From JAHEAO01 sp942492375 (lineage in GTDB: Bacteria > Pseudomonadota > Alphaproteobacteria > Rhodobacterales > Rhodobacteraceae), in NCBI GenBank assembly GCA_942492375.1, contig CALOEL010000012.1:297993-361992 (forward strand): 64,000 bases of DNA, in the 5' to 3' direction. Positions 33,823-46,574 of this stretch are shown here, one piece after another. The stretch's first letter is position 1; each line of letters opens with the position of its first letter. Below the pieces are notes generated by a model, which saw nothing but the letters and a program-made list of their open reading frames with translations, was not told the origin of the DNA and did not search any database. Made by a program: the position numbers and the translations under genes.

Positions 33823-34368
33823 TCAGCGATGCGGAATGCCGAGATTGCCGACTGCGACGGCCTGCCGAAGACTGCCCAGGTAGTGCCGGATCTCGCGCGG
33901 CGATCTCAGGTGATGCTTCGCCTTCCCGGGCGGGGCGGCGCGGTAAAGCCGCTCCATCCGCAGCCGAGACGTGTTTCGCGTGCGCCAGATCCAGTGGATG
34001 AACTCCATGTCGAACCGCTCGGGGCAGCCATCCGGCAGGTCCGGGCGGGTGCGTCCAAGGTGGCGCAGCGTCCGCCAGAAGACCCGCCACGCCCGCAGCC
34101 ATAACGGCAGATCGAGCCAGATCAGAGTGTCGGCGCGGTCCAGCCGCTCGGTCCAGGTAACGGAGCGTCCGCCCTCGAAGATCCACTTCTCCCGCGCGTG
34201 GATCTCGGCGCAAAGCGCGTCCTTCTCCGGCCCGGGCCGCTCGACCCAGCCGGGTTGCCAGTGGATATGGTCGATATGATAGACCGGCAGATAAGTGAGC
34301 CGGCCCAACTCCCGCGCCAGCCAGGATTTGCCGGAGCCCGGCTGCCCGATGATCATCACCCGTCGCAT
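33823..34368 (-). CDS. P-loop nucleotide kinase-like protein (FlaR/topology-modulation type)
   Basis: The 181-residue protein begins MRRVMIIGQPGSGKSWLARELG, with Walker A at about residues 8-16, followed by LPVYHIDHIHWQPGW. This pattern is typical of proteins annotated as DNA topology modulation protein FlaR or adenylate-kinase-like. The real substrate is unknown. A TTG six codons upstream is in frame, but the ATG at 34368 is more likely. Confidence 0.8.
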   Translation of the reverse strand: MRRVMIIGQPGSGKSWLARELGRLTYLPVYHIDHIHWQPGWVERPGPEKDALCAEIHAREKWIFEGGRSVTWTERLDRADTLIWLDLPLWLRAWRVFWRTLRHLGRTRPDLPDGCPERFDMEFIHWIWRTRNTSRLRMERLYRAAPPGKAKHHLRSPREIRHYLGSLRQAVAVGNLGIPHR

Positions 34369-34407
34369 CCCGTCACTGTTCCGCAAGCGTGCTGCGCGAT
34401 CAAGCTG

Positions 34408-37848
<3,441 letters not shown>

Positions 37849-37880
37849 GAGCGGTTCAGGTAAGGAATGCGAAGGCGGTG

Positions 37881-38408
37881 TCAACCGCCAAGCGGCCCGA
37901 CGGCAAGGTTTTGATACATGCCCCACATCGCCGTGACGAAGACCGAGGCCATGCCGATGAACTGCGTGATCACCCGGTGCCGGATCAGCCGCTTGTGCAG
38001 TGCCTCGCCATGCGCCGCTTCGGCGCGGATCCTCGACGCGGTGCGGATGCTCAGCAGCCCGATGATCGACAACGGAAAGGCCAGAAGCAGCAGGGCCTGG
38101 GCAAACTCGATGCTGTACCAGAAACCGAGGATCGCCAGCGCGGTCATCACCGCGCAGCCCAAGGCAAGCAGCCAGATCCCCGAAACCCGGCTGATATGCA
38201 GGATCCGGTTGGTGTTGATCCGCACCATATCCTCCAGGTCCTGCTCGGCCTCGCCGCCCTGCCTGCGCGCGCGCAGCACCATGTCATAGGGTACGCCCAG
38301 CACCCAATGGCTGGTCGTGGACCAGATCACCGCCAGTCCGATCCAGTACCACAGGTTCGAGAAGGACCGCATGTCGATCACTTCGAAGACGATTTCGTAC
38401 CAGTCCAA
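37881..38408 (-). CDS. uncharacterised inner-membrane protein
   Basis: About 175 residues with four hydrophobic segments, near residues 17-38, 77-99, 102-120 and 146-166. Loop 1 carries a charged stretch (RARRQGGEAEQDLEDMV). I cannot assign a family name. No ATG precedes the conserved DWYEIVFEVIDMRSFSNLWYW start; a TTG at 38408, or one at 38414, is the probable start. It ends 32 bases before mfd and diverges from hemB. Confidence 0.68.
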   Translation of the reverse strand: MDWYEIVFEVIDMRSFSNLWYWIGLAVIWSTTSHWVLGVPYDMVLRARRQGGEAEQDLEDMVRINTNRILHISRVSGIWLLALGCAVMTALAILGFWYSIEFAQALLLLAFPLSIIGLLSIRTASRIRAEAAHGEALHKRLIRHRVITQFIGMASVFVTAMWGMYQNLAVGPLGG

Positions 38409-38524
38409 ACACAATCCCCATGGCTGTCCGGCGCGACCCTAAGCCCGTGCGGCGCCGATTCCTACCCTTGAGATGGGGTCAAATCCATGCCAAGCGGTTT
38501 ATCTGTGACCCAAGGATGACCGCG

Positions 38525-39529
38525 ATGCCACAATCGGTAGCTCCCTTCCCCGCCGCCCGCTTCCGCCGCCTGCGCCAGAACGCGTCGCTGCGCGGGCTGC
38601 AGCGCGAAAACACCCTTGCCACGGAAGACCTGATCTGGCCGGTTTTCGTTCAGGAAGGCGACGCGAAGGAAACCCCGATCGCCTCGATGCCCGGCGTGTC
38701 GCGGCTCAGCATCGACCTGCTGCTCCGCGCCGCGGCGCAGGCGCATGCGCTTGGCGTCAACGCGATCTGTCTTTTCCCCTATATCGACCAGAGTCTGAAG
38801 ACCGAGGATTGCGCCGACGCCTGGAACCCCGATAACCTGTCGAACCGCGCGATCCGCGCGCTCAAGGCGGAACTGCCGGATATGGCGGTGATGACCGATG
38901 TCGCGCTCGATCCCTACAACATCAACGGCCATGACGGCTTTGTGGTCGGCGGCGAGATCCTGAACGACGAAACCGTCACAGCGCTGGTGAAAATGGCGCT
39001 GGCGCAGGCCGAGGCCGGCGCCGACATCATCGGGCCGTCCGACATGATGGACGGCCGCATCGGCGCGATCCGGACCGCGCTGGAAGAAGCGGGCCACCAC
39101 AAGACCTGCATCATGTCCTACGCGGCGAAATATTCCAGTGCCTTCTACGGCCCGTTCCGCGACGCGGTCGGCGCGTCCGGCGCGCTGAAGGGCGACAAGA
39201 ACACCTACCAGATGGACCCCGCCAATTCCGACGAGGCTCTGCGGCTGGTCGCGCGCGACCTTTCGGAAGGCGCCGACATGGTGATGGTGAAACCGGGTAT
39301 GCCCTATCTGGACATCTGCCGACGGGTCAAGGACCGGTTCGGCGCACCGACCTTCGCCTATCAGGTCTCGGGCGAATACGCGATGCTGGAAGGCGCCGCC
39401 GAGCGCGGCTGGCTGGATCACGACAAGGTGATGATGGAAAGCCTTTTGGCTTTCAAAAGAGCGGGTTGCGACGGTATCCTTACCTATTTTGCACCGGCTG
39501 CGGCGAAGCTTTTGCGCGACCGGGGCTGA
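38525..39529 (+). CDS. hemB: delta-aminolevulinate dehydratase (porphobilinogen synthase)
   Basis: The 334-residue enzyme joins two 5-aminolevulinates into porphobilinogen for heme and tetrapyrroles. The metal-site loop reads DVALDPYNINGHDGFV, with Asp/Leu in place of the zinc cysteines, as in the Rhodobacter-type enzyme. Active-site lysines lie in SYAAKYSSAFYGPF and MVMVKPGMPYLD. AAGGATG nine bases upstream supports the ATG at 38525 over one at 38516. Confidence 0.95.
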   Translation: MPQSVAPFPAARFRRLRQNASLRGLQRENTLATEDLIWPVFVQEGDAKETPIASMPGVSRLSIDLLLRAAAQAHALGVNAICLFPYIDQSLKTEDCADAWNPDNLSNRAIRALKAELPDMAVMTDVALDPYNINGHDGFVVGGEILNDETVTALVKMALAQAEAGADIIGPSDMMDGRIGAIRTALEEAGHHKTCIMSYAAKYSSAFYGPFRDAVGASGALKGDKNTYQMDPANSDEALRLVARDLSEGADMVMVKPGMPYLDICRRVKDRFGAPTFAYQVSGEYAMLEGAAERGWLDHDKVMMESLLAFKRAGCDGILTYFAPAAAKLLRDRG

Positions 39530-39667
39530 CGGGGCGGCAAAAGCGCGCTGCAGTCCTCGGGCCGGTGCCATTGCTGGTGACAGCAGCACAGCAATCCCCT
39601 ATAGTTCGCCCCAGATCGGTCGCATAAGGCCGGCTTGACAAAGGCACCGGGCAGTAAGGGCAATCCC

Positions 39668-40228
39668 ATGAACACCATTTCACGACGTCTTCTCATCGCG
39701 GGCGCCGCCTGCGGCGTGCTTTTCACCAGCGCCTGCAATAACGGCGTCGGCAGCGCCGGCGGCGAGGTCATCGACGCGCGCGCAGATGAATCGCTGAACT
39801 ATCTCTTCACCAACTACCCCGCGACGCGCGATCTGCGCGACAAGTCGGTGGGGATGCTGGTGATGCCGCTTGTGACAGAGGCAGGCTTCGGCTTCGGCGG
39901 CGCCTATGGACGTGGCGCGCTGCGCGTCGGCGGCGTGACGGTCGATTACTATTCCGCAACCGAGGCCAGCTTCGGCCTGCAGATCGGCGCCCAGCAATAT
40001 GCCCATGTGCTGTTCTTCATGACCGAGGATGCGCTGTCGACCTTCCGCCGCTCCTATGGCTGGGAAGCGGGCGCCGATATCAGCTATGCGCTGAAGGGCC
40101 AGGGCGAGAACCTGTCGACCTCGACGACTACGCTCAGCGCGCCGGTCATCGCGGTCGTGTTCGGCCAGGCCGGGCTGATCGCCGGCGCTTCGGTCGAAGG
40201 CACGAAGTACAGCCGCATCATTCCCTAG
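39668..40228 (+). CDS. SYLF/Ysc84-domain lipoprotein
   Basis: The 186-residue protein has a lipoprotein signal (LLIAGAACGVLFTSACNNG, acylated Cys about residue 23). A YSC84/SYLF domain follows: ATRDLRDKSVGMLVMPLVTEAGFGFGGAYGRGAL near the middle and the VFGQAGLIAGASVEGTKYSRI C-terminus. SYLF domains bind lipids. It probably sits on the periplasmic face of a membrane. The frame is open from a TTG at 39635, but the ATG at 39668 starts the signal. Confidence 0.87.
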   Translation: MNTISRRLLIAGAACGVLFTSACNNGVGSAGGEVIDARADESLNYLFTNYPATRDLRDKSVGMLVMPLVTEAGFGFGGAYGRGALRVGGVTVDYYSATEASFGLQIGAQQYAHVLFFMTEDALSTFRRSYGWEAGADISYALKGQGENLSTSTTTLSAPVIAVVFGQAGLIAGASVEGTKYSRIIP

Positions 40229-40311
40229 GGGAACGCAGGGTCACGAAGGTTTCTCTGGCCTTTTCTGCACATGCAGTATAGGGGGCGGCAAACCCCCTTG
40301 AAGGCTGTATC

Positions 40312-42132
40312 ATGGACCTGCGCAACATTGCGATCATCGCTCACGTCGATCACGGCAAGACAACCCTGGTCGACGAACTTCTGAAACAATCCGGCGCGTT
40401 CCGCGAAAACCAGTCGGTCGCGGAACGGGCGATGGATTCGAATGACCTGGAGCGGGAGCGCGGCATCACGATCCTTGCCAAGGCGACCTCGGTCGAGTGG
40501 AACGGTTCAAGGATCAACATCGTCGACACTCCCGGCCACGCCGATTTCGGCGGCGAGGTGGAACGGATCCTGTCGATGGTCGATGGCGTCGTGCTGCTCG
40601 TGGATGCCGCCGAAGGCCCGATGCCGCAGACCAAGTTCGTGACCTCCAAGGCACTGGCGCTTGGCTTGCGCCCGATCGTCGTGCTGAACAAGGTCGACAA
40701 GCCCGATGCCGAACCCGACCGCGCGCTGAACGAGGTGTTCGACCTCTTCGCCAACCTCGACGCCGACGACGACCAGCTCGATTTCCCGCATCTCTACGCC
40801 TCCGGCCGCGCCGGCTGGGCCGATACCGAGCTTGACGGCCCGCGCAAGGACCTGTCGGCGCTGTTCGACCTCGTCGTCAAGCACGTCCCCGCGCCGAAGC
40901 AGATCGCGCGGCAGGACGAACCGTTCCAGATGCTGGCGACGACGCTCGGCGCCGACCCGTTCATCGGCCGCATCCTGACCGGCCGGGTCGAGGCGGGCCG
41001 GTTGAAAACCGGCGAGACCATCAAGGCGCTGTCGCGCACCGGCGAAAAGCTGGAACAGTTCCGCGTCACCCGCATCATGGCGTTCCGGGGCCTCTCGCAG
41101 CAGCCGATCGACGAGGCGCTGGCCGGCGACATCGTCACCATCGCCGGCATGTCCAAGGCCAACGTCGCCGACACGCTTTGCGCGCTGCCGGTCGAGACCG
41201 CCCTGCCCGCGCAGCCGATCGACCCGCCGACGATCTCGGTGACCTTCGGGATCAATGACAGTCCGCTGGCGGGCCGTGATGGGTCCAAGGTGCAAAGCCG
41301 AGTGATCCGCGCCCGACTGATGAAGGAAGCCGAGTCGAACGTCGCCATCCACGTCACCGACACCCCGGGCGGCGAGGCCTTCGAGGTCCACGGCCGCGGC
41401 GAATTGCAGATGGGCGTGCTGATCGAGAACATGCGACGCGAAGGGTTCGAGCTGTCGATCTCGCGTCCGCAGGTGATCTTCCGCGAGGTGGACGGCCAGC
41501 GCATGGAGCCGATCGAGGAAGTCACCATCGACGTCGATGATGATTACTCCGGCGCAGTCATCGAAAAGCTGACCGGCCCCCGCAAGGGCGAGCTGGTCGA
41601 GATGAAACCCGCCGGCCACGGCAAGACCCGGATCATCGCGCATGTGCCGTCGCGCGGGCTCATTGGCTATCACGGCGAGTTCCTGACCGATACGCGCGGC
41701 AACGGCGTCTTGAACCGCGTGTTCCACGCCTGGGCACCGCACAAGGGCGAGATCCCGGGCCGACGCCAGGGCGTTCTGATCTCGATGGAGGCCGGCACCT
41801 CGGTGGCCTACGCGCTCTGGAACCTCGAAGATCGCGGCAAGATGTTCATCGGCGCGCAGGAGCCGGTCTACCAGGGCATGATAATCGGCGAACATTCCCG
41901 CGACAACGATCTGGAAGTGAACCCGCTGAAGGGCAAGAAGCTGACCAACGTCCGGGCTTCGGGCACTGATGAGGCGGTGCGCCTGACGACCCCGGTGCGG
42001 ATGTCGCTGGAAGAATCCATCGCCTATATCGACACCGACGAACTGGTCGAGGTGACGCCGAAGTCGATCCGCCTGCGCAAGCGGCTGCTGGACCCGCATG
42101 AGCGCAAGCGCGCGTCGCGGGCGGCCAGTTGA
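40312..42132 (+). CDS. typA: ribosome-associated GTPase TypA/BipA
   Basis: The 606-residue translational GTPase has G1 AHVDHGKTTLVDELL, G2 with ERERGITI, G3 DTPGHADFGGE and G4 NKVDKPDA. Domain II, the EF-G-like domain, and the BipA-specific C-terminus (VRASGTDEAVRLTTPVRMSLEESIAYI) follow. It aids 50S assembly and stress adaptation. It is monocistronic, followed by the hairpin-repeat element. Confidence 0.97.
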   Translation: MDLRNIAIIAHVDHGKTTLVDELLKQSGAFRENQSVAERAMDSNDLERERGITILAKATSVEWNGSRINIVDTPGHADFGGEVERILSMVDGVVLLVDAAEGPMPQTKFVTSKALALGLRPIVVLNKVDKPDAEPDRALNEVFDLFANLDADDDQLDFPHLYASGRAGWADTELDGPRKDLSALFDLVVKHVPAPKQIARQDEPFQMLATTLGADPFIGRILTGRVEAGRLKTGETIKALSRTGEKLEQFRVTRIMAFRGLSQQPIDEALAGDIVTIAGMSKANVADTLCALPVETALPAQPIDPPTISVTFGINDSPLAGRDGSKVQSRVIRARLMKEAESNVAIHVTDTPGGEAFEVHGRGELQMGVLIENMRREGFELSISRPQVIFREVDGQRMEPIEEVTIDVDDDYSGAVIEKLTGPRKGELVEMKPAGHGKTRIIAHVPSRGLIGYHGEFLTDTRGNGVLNRVFHAWAPHKGEIPGRRQGVLISMEAGTSVAYALWNLEDRGKMFIGAQEPVYQGMIIGEHSRDNDLEVNPLKGKKLTNVRASGTDEAVRLTTPVRMSLEESIAYIDTDELVEVTPKSIRLRKRLLDPHERKRASRAAS

Positions 42133-42150
42133 GCCGATGAGGGTTTGCGC

Positions 42151-42207
42151 CGCGGGCGAAGCCCGCGTCGCGATGCCTCCGGCGGGGATATTTGAAAGAC
42201 AATGAAG
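42151..42207 (+). repeat. hairpin plus GGGGATATTT intergenic repeat, copy 3
   Basis: CGCGGGC-GAA-GCCCGCG (42151-42167) lies 19 bases after the typA stop. After 7 bases it is followed by GCCTCCGGCGGGGATATTT and GACAATGAAG. It could serve as the typA terminator. The core is identical to copies at 27219-27269 (reverse) and 29482-29535. Confidence 0.75.
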
Positions 42208-42226
42208 CGGCAGGGCGCCCGGTGCG

Positions 42227-42520
42227 CTACGCCTGGTCGTCGGTCTCGACCACCAGAAGATCGCGCTCGCTCGCGCCCTTGGCGAAGGCCAGCGCCTCCT
42301 GGTAGGCGGGCGAGTTGTAGCAGGCCACGGCATCTTCGAGCGTCGGGAAGGTTGCCACGACATTGCGGGGCCGGTCATTGCCTTCGAGCTGCACGTAGCG
42401 GCCGCCGCGGGCGATGAACCTGCCACCGTGATCGGCGATCGCCTGGCCCGCCAGTTTCGCGTATTTGCCGTAGGCTTCCGCATCCGTCACCTTGACGTGA
42501 GCGATCCAGAGCGCACCCAT
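42227..42520 (-). CDS. DUF1330 family protein
   Basis: The 97-residue protein is a single ferredoxin-like alpha/beta domain of the DUF1330 (dimeric alpha-beta barrel) group: MGALWIAHVKVTDAEAYGKYAKLAG, then NVVATFPTLEDAVACYNSPAYQEALAFA. Function is unknown. It starts two bases after the alaS stop and is probably co-transcribed with it. Confidence 0.87.
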   Translation of the reverse strand: MGALWIAHVKVTDAEAYGKYAKLAGQAIADHGGRFIARGGRYVQLEGNDRPRNVVATFPTLEDAVACYNSPAYQEALAFAKGASERDLLVVETDDQA

Positions 42521-42522
42521 TC

Positions 42523-45183
42523 CTATCCCTCCAACAGCTTTTCCGCCGCGGCTATGGCAGCCTCCGCATTGCCGATATCCGCGCCGCCGCCCTGCGCCAT
42601 GTCGGGTCGGCCGCCGCCGCCCTTGCCGCCGAGTTCGGCCACCGCCGCGCGCAGCAATTCCACCGCCGAGACCCTCGATGTCAGGTCGTCCGTGACACCC
42701 GCCGCGACCGCCGCCTTGCCGCCGGTATCGGCGATCAGCAGGACCGCGCCGGACCCGATGCGGGTCTTGTGTTCATCGATGAGGCTGGGAAGGTCCTTGC
42801 CGGAAACCCCCGAAAGAACCTGAGCAACGAACTCTATCCCGTTGATCTTGCGTGAATTCGCTTCTGCCGACCCCTTGCCGGGACCGGCCATTGCCAACTC
42901 CTTGCGCAGCTGGGTCAACTCGTTCTGCAATGCGCGGCGTTCGTCCAGCAGCGCCTTTACCCTCGCCGGTGTCTCGGTCGGCGGCGCTTTCAGCGCGCCG
43001 GCGATCTCGGCCAGCATGCGGCCTTGGTCGGCCAAATGCGACAGCGCCTGTTCCCCGGTCAGCGCCTCGATCCGGCGCACGCCCGAGGAGGACGCGCTGT
43101 CGCCCAGGACCACGCACAACCCGATATCGCCGGTCTGGCGGACATGGGTGCCGCCGCAAAGCTCGATCGACCAGGTCTTGCCCGTGGACCCCTTGCCGGT
43201 CTCTGCCGATCCCATCGAGACGACCCGCACCTCGTCGCCGTATTTCTCGCCGAAGAGCGCCTGCGCGCCGATCGCGCGCGCGTCGTCGGGGGTCATGATC
43301 CGGGTCTCGACCGGGCTGTTCTGGCGGATGAAGCGATTGACCTCGGCCTCGACATCCGCAAGTTCCTCGGCACTCAGCGCCTTGGAATGCGAGAAGTCGA
43401 AGCGCAGCCGGTCCGGCGCGTTCAGCGAACCGCGCTGCGCCACATGCGCGCCCAGTCGCTCGCGCAGCGCCTCGTGCAGCAGATGCGTCGCCGAATGGTT
43501 GGCGCGGATCGCCGTGCGCCGGGCATGGTCGACCTCCAGCTCCGCGCCGCTACCGGGTTCGATCCGGCCTTCGGTCACCTCGGCCAGATGGATGAAGACG
43601 CCGGCGACCTTGCGGGTGTCGGTGATCTTCGCGGTGCCGGTCTCGGTCGAGAGCGTTCCGCTGTCGCCGACCTGGCCGCCGGCCTCGGCGTAGAACGGCG
43701 TCTGGTTCACCACGATCTGCACCTGCTGGCCGGCCTCGGCCGCGTTGATCCGCTTGCCGTCCAGCACCAGCGCGAGGATCTGGCCCTCGGCCTTCTCGGT
43801 GTCGTAGCCGAGGAATTCCGTGGTGCCCTTCTGCTCGGCGATATCGTACCAGACCGAAGCATCGGCGGTCTCGCCCGAGCCGGCCCAGGCCGCGCGCGCC
43901 TTGGCCTTCTGTCCGGCCATCGCCGCGTCGAAGCCGGCCGTATCCACGCCCCGGCCCTTCTCGCGCAGCGCATCCTGCGTCAGATCCAGCGGGAAACCAT
44001 AGGTGTCGTAGAGCTTGAACGCCGTCGCGCCCGGCAGCTGCGATCCGTCCGGCAGCTGCGACAGTTCCTCGTCAAGCAGCTTCAGCCCGCGATCCAGAGT
44101 CTGCTTGAACCGGGTTTCCTCCAGCTTCAGCGTCTCCTCGATCAACGGCTGGCCGCGGCGGAGTTCCGGATAGGCCTGGCCCATCTGCGCCACCAGCGCC
44201 GGCACCAGCCGATGCATCACCGGGTCCTTGGCGCCCAACAGATGCGCGTGCCGCATCGCGCGGCGCATGATCCGGCGCAGCACATAGCCACGCCCCTCGT
44301 TCGAAGGCATCACCCCGTCGGCGATCAGGAACGAGGTCGAGCGCAAATGATCCGCGATCACCCGGTGGTGCACGTTGCCCGGTCCGTCGGGATCGCTGGA
44401 CGTGGCATGCGCCGACGCCTCGATCAGCGCGCGCATCGTGTCGGTGTCGTAATTGTCATGCTTGCCCTGCAACAGCGCGCCGATCCGTTCCAGCCCCATG
44501 CCGGTATCGATCGACTGCATCTCGAGCGGGCGCATCGTGCCGTCCTCGAACTGCTCGTTCTGCATGAAGACGAGGTTCCAGATCTCGATGAACCGGTCGC
44601 CATCCTCTTCCGGGCTGCCCGGCGGGCCGCCCCAGATATGCTCGCCGTGGTCATAGAAGATCTCGGTGCAGGGTCCGCAAGGTCCGGTCGGGCCCATCAT
44701 CCAGAAATTGTCGTTGGTGGCGATCCGGATGATCCGGTCATCCGGCAGGCCCGCGACCTTCTTCCAAAGCGCGGCCGCCTCGTCGTCGGTGTGGTAGATC
44801 GTCACCAGCAGGCGGCTCTTGTCGATGCCGAAATCCTTCGTCAGCAATTCCCAGGCGAAGGGAATCGCCGCCTCCTTGAAATAGTCGCCGAACGAGAAAT
44901 TGCCGAGCATCTCGAAGAAGGTGTGATGCCGCGCGGTATAGCCGACATTGTCGAGGTCGTTGTGCTTGCCGCCCGCCCGAACGCATTTCTGCGAGCTGGT
45001 GGCGCGGGTATAGTCGCGATGCTCGACGCCGGTGAACAGGTTCTTGAACTGGACCATTCCGGAATTGGTGAACATCAGCGTCGGGTCATTGCGCGGCACA
45101 AGCGGCGAGCTTTCGACCACCCTGTGATCGTTGCGCTCGAAATAGTTCAGGAACGTGGACCGGATATCGTTCAGGCTGGCCAT
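42523..45183 (-). CDS. alaS: alanyl-tRNA synthetase
   Basis: The 886-residue class II synthetase charges tRNA-Ala. It starts MASLNDIRSTFLNYF. The catalytic core includes HHTFFEMLGNFSFGDYFK and GMGLERI. The editing domain carries zinc motifs HSATHLLHEAL and CGGTHV, and a C-terminal C-Ala domain ends in GGKGGGGRPDMAQGGG. Length is standard. Confidence 0.97.
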   Translation of the reverse strand: MASLNDIRSTFLNYFERNDHRVVESSPLVPRNDPTLMFTNSGMVQFKNLFTGVEHRDYTRATSSQKCVRAGGKHNDLDNVGYTARHHTFFEMLGNFSFGDYFKEAAIPFAWELLTKDFGIDKSRLLVTIYHTDDEAAALWKKVAGLPDDRIIRIATNDNFWMMGPTGPCGPCTEIFYDHGEHIWGGPPGSPEEDGDRFIEIWNLVFMQNEQFEDGTMRPLEMQSIDTGMGLERIGALLQGKHDNYDTDTMRALIEASAHATSSDPDGPGNVHHRVIADHLRSTSFLIADGVMPSNEGRGYVLRRIMRRAMRHAHLLGAKDPVMHRLVPALVAQMGQAYPELRRGQPLIEETLKLEETRFKQTLDRGLKLLDEELSQLPDGSQLPGATAFKLYDTYGFPLDLTQDALREKGRGVDTAGFDAAMAGQKAKARAAWAGSGETADASVWYDIAEQKGTTEFLGYDTEKAEGQILALVLDGKRINAAEAGQQVQIVVNQTPFYAEAGGQVGDSGTLSTETGTAKITDTRKVAGVFIHLAEVTEGRIEPGSGAELEVDHARRTAIRANHSATHLLHEALRERLGAHVAQRGSLNAPDRLRFDFSHSKALSAEELADVEAEVNRFIRQNSPVETRIMTPDDARAIGAQALFGEKYGDEVRVVSMGSAETGKGSTGKTWSIELCGGTHVRQTGDIGLCVVLGDSASSSGVRRIEALTGEQALSHLADQGRMLAEIAGALKAPPTETPARVKALLDERRALQNELTQLRKELAMAGPGKGSAEANSRKINGIEFVAQVLSGVSGKDLPSLIDEHKTRIGSGAVLLIADTGGKAAVAAGVTDDLTSRVSAVELLRAAVAELGGKGGGGRPDMAQGGGADIGNAEAAIAAAEKLLEG

Positions 45184-45260
45184 GGCGGGTGCGGGCTTTC
45201 GGGCTGGCTCGGGTTGCGTCGATCCCGTTTATCGCCAAGGTCGAACCCTGTCCACAGCAA

Positions 45261-45287
45261 GCAGAAAGGCCGGGGTCGCCCCCGGCC
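45261..45287 (-). terminator. terminator of recA
   Basis: On the minus strand GGCCGGGG-loop-CCCCGGCC (8-bp perfect stem, 45268-45287) is followed by TTTCT, 22 bases after the recA stop. Confidence 0.75.
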
Positions 45288-45308
45288 CTTCGTGTCATGC
45301 GGCGGGAC

Positions 45309-46400
45309 TCATCCCTCCAAGACCTCGTTCTCTTCCTCGGCGCCCGAGGGTCCGTCGGGATCGGCAAGGTCGAATTCCAGCCCGTGGGCCGCGCGGATCT
45401 TGTCCTCGATCTCCAGCGCGATGCCGCTGTTCTCCTTCAGGTAGGTCTTGGCATTCTCGCGGCCCTGGCCGATGCGCTCGTCGCCATAGCTGAACCAGGC
45501 GCCGGATTTCTCGACCACGCCGGCCTTGACGCCGAGATCGAGCAACTCGCCGGTCTTGGAAATCCCCTCGCCATACATGATGTCGAATTCGACTTGCTTG
45601 AAGGGCGGCGCGACCTTGTTCTTTACCACCTTGACGCGGGTCGTGTTGCCGACCACCTCGTCGCGGTCCTTGATCGCGCCGATGCGGCGGATATCAAGGC
45701 GCACCGAGGAATAGAATTTCAGCGCGTTGCCGCCGGTTGTCGTTTCCGGGCTGCCGAACATCACGCCGATCTTCATCCGGATCTGGTTGATGAAGATGAC
45801 GGTGCATTTCGACCGCGAAATCGAACCGGTCAGCTTGCGCATCGCCTGGCTCATCAACCGGGCATGGACGCCGACGCTGCTGTCGCCCATATCGCCCTCA
45901 AGCTCGGATTTCGGCGTCAGCGCGGCGACCGAATCGACCACGACCATCGAGACCGCGCCAGAGCGCACCAGCGTGTCGACGATCTCCAGCCCCTGCTCCC
46001 CGGTATCGGGCTGCGAGATCAGCAATTCGTCAAGGTTCACACCGAGTTTCTTGGCGTAAAGCGGATCGAGCGCATGTTCCGCATCGACAAAGGCGCAAAC
46101 GCCGCCCTTTTTCTGTTCCTCGGCCACGCAATGCAGCGTCAGCGTCGTCTTGCCGGAGCTTTCGGGCCCATAGATTTCCACGATCCGGCCCTTCGGGATG
46201 CCGCCGATGCCAAGCGCGATATCAAGCCCGAGCGACCCGGTCGAGGTCGCCTCGATCTCCTGCACCGGGTTGTCGGCGCCCAACCGCATGATCGAGCCCT
46301 TGCCGAACTGGCGTTCGATCTGCGCCAGCGCCGAATCGAGCGCCTTCTGTTTTTCGCTGTCGCGCTTGTCGGTCATGTTCAGAATGCTTGCCGTGGCCAT
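45309..46400 (-). CDS. recA: recombinase RecA
   Basis: The 363-residue protein drives homologous strand exchange and LexA self-cleavage. It shows Walker A GPESSGKTT, EHALDPLYAKKLGV, the L1 region (SSVGVHARLMSQAMRKLTG) and L2 (NQIRMKIGVMFGSPETTTGGNALKFYSS). The C-terminus is acidic. A LexA box lies about 55 bases upstream, so the gene is SOS-induced. Confidence 0.98.
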   Translation of the reverse strand: MATASILNMTDKRDSEKQKALDSALAQIERQFGKGSIMRLGADNPVQEIEATSTGSLGLDIALGIGGIPKGRIVEIYGPESSGKTTLTLHCVAEEQKKGGVCAFVDAEHALDPLYAKKLGVNLDELLISQPDTGEQGLEIVDTLVRSGAVSMVVVDSVAALTPKSELEGDMGDSSVGVHARLMSQAMRKLTGSISRSKCTVIFINQIRMKIGVMFGSPETTTGGNALKFYSSVRLDIRRIGAIKDRDEVVGNTTRVKVVKNKVAPPFKQVEFDIMYGEGISKTGELLDLGVKAGVVEKSGAWFSYGDERIGQGRENAKTYLKENSGIALEIEDKIRAAHGLEFDLADPDGPSGAEEENEVLEG

Positions 46401-46451
46401 TGTCCTGCTTTCCTTATTTCATACCGCAACCGGGGCGGCAATCCTGCTTAT

Positions 46452-46472
46452 GTTCGCCTCTTGTTCTTGTTC
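46452..46472 (-). promoter_or_regulatory. LexA (SOS) box upstream of recA
   Basis: GTTC at 46452-46455 and 46463-46466 are spaced by exactly 7 bases, the alphaproteobacterial direct-repeat LexA box. A third GTTC follows at 46469-46472. The site is 52-72 bases upstream of the recA start. Confidence 0.85.
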
Positions 46473-46574
46473 CCGCTTATGAGATCAAAAAGAGAACATT
46501 TCAAGCAATTTGTTCCGAGTTCAGATTTGCACCGAGAGATTAAGGAAGCGTTTAGTGCGGCCGGCCACAGCGAT

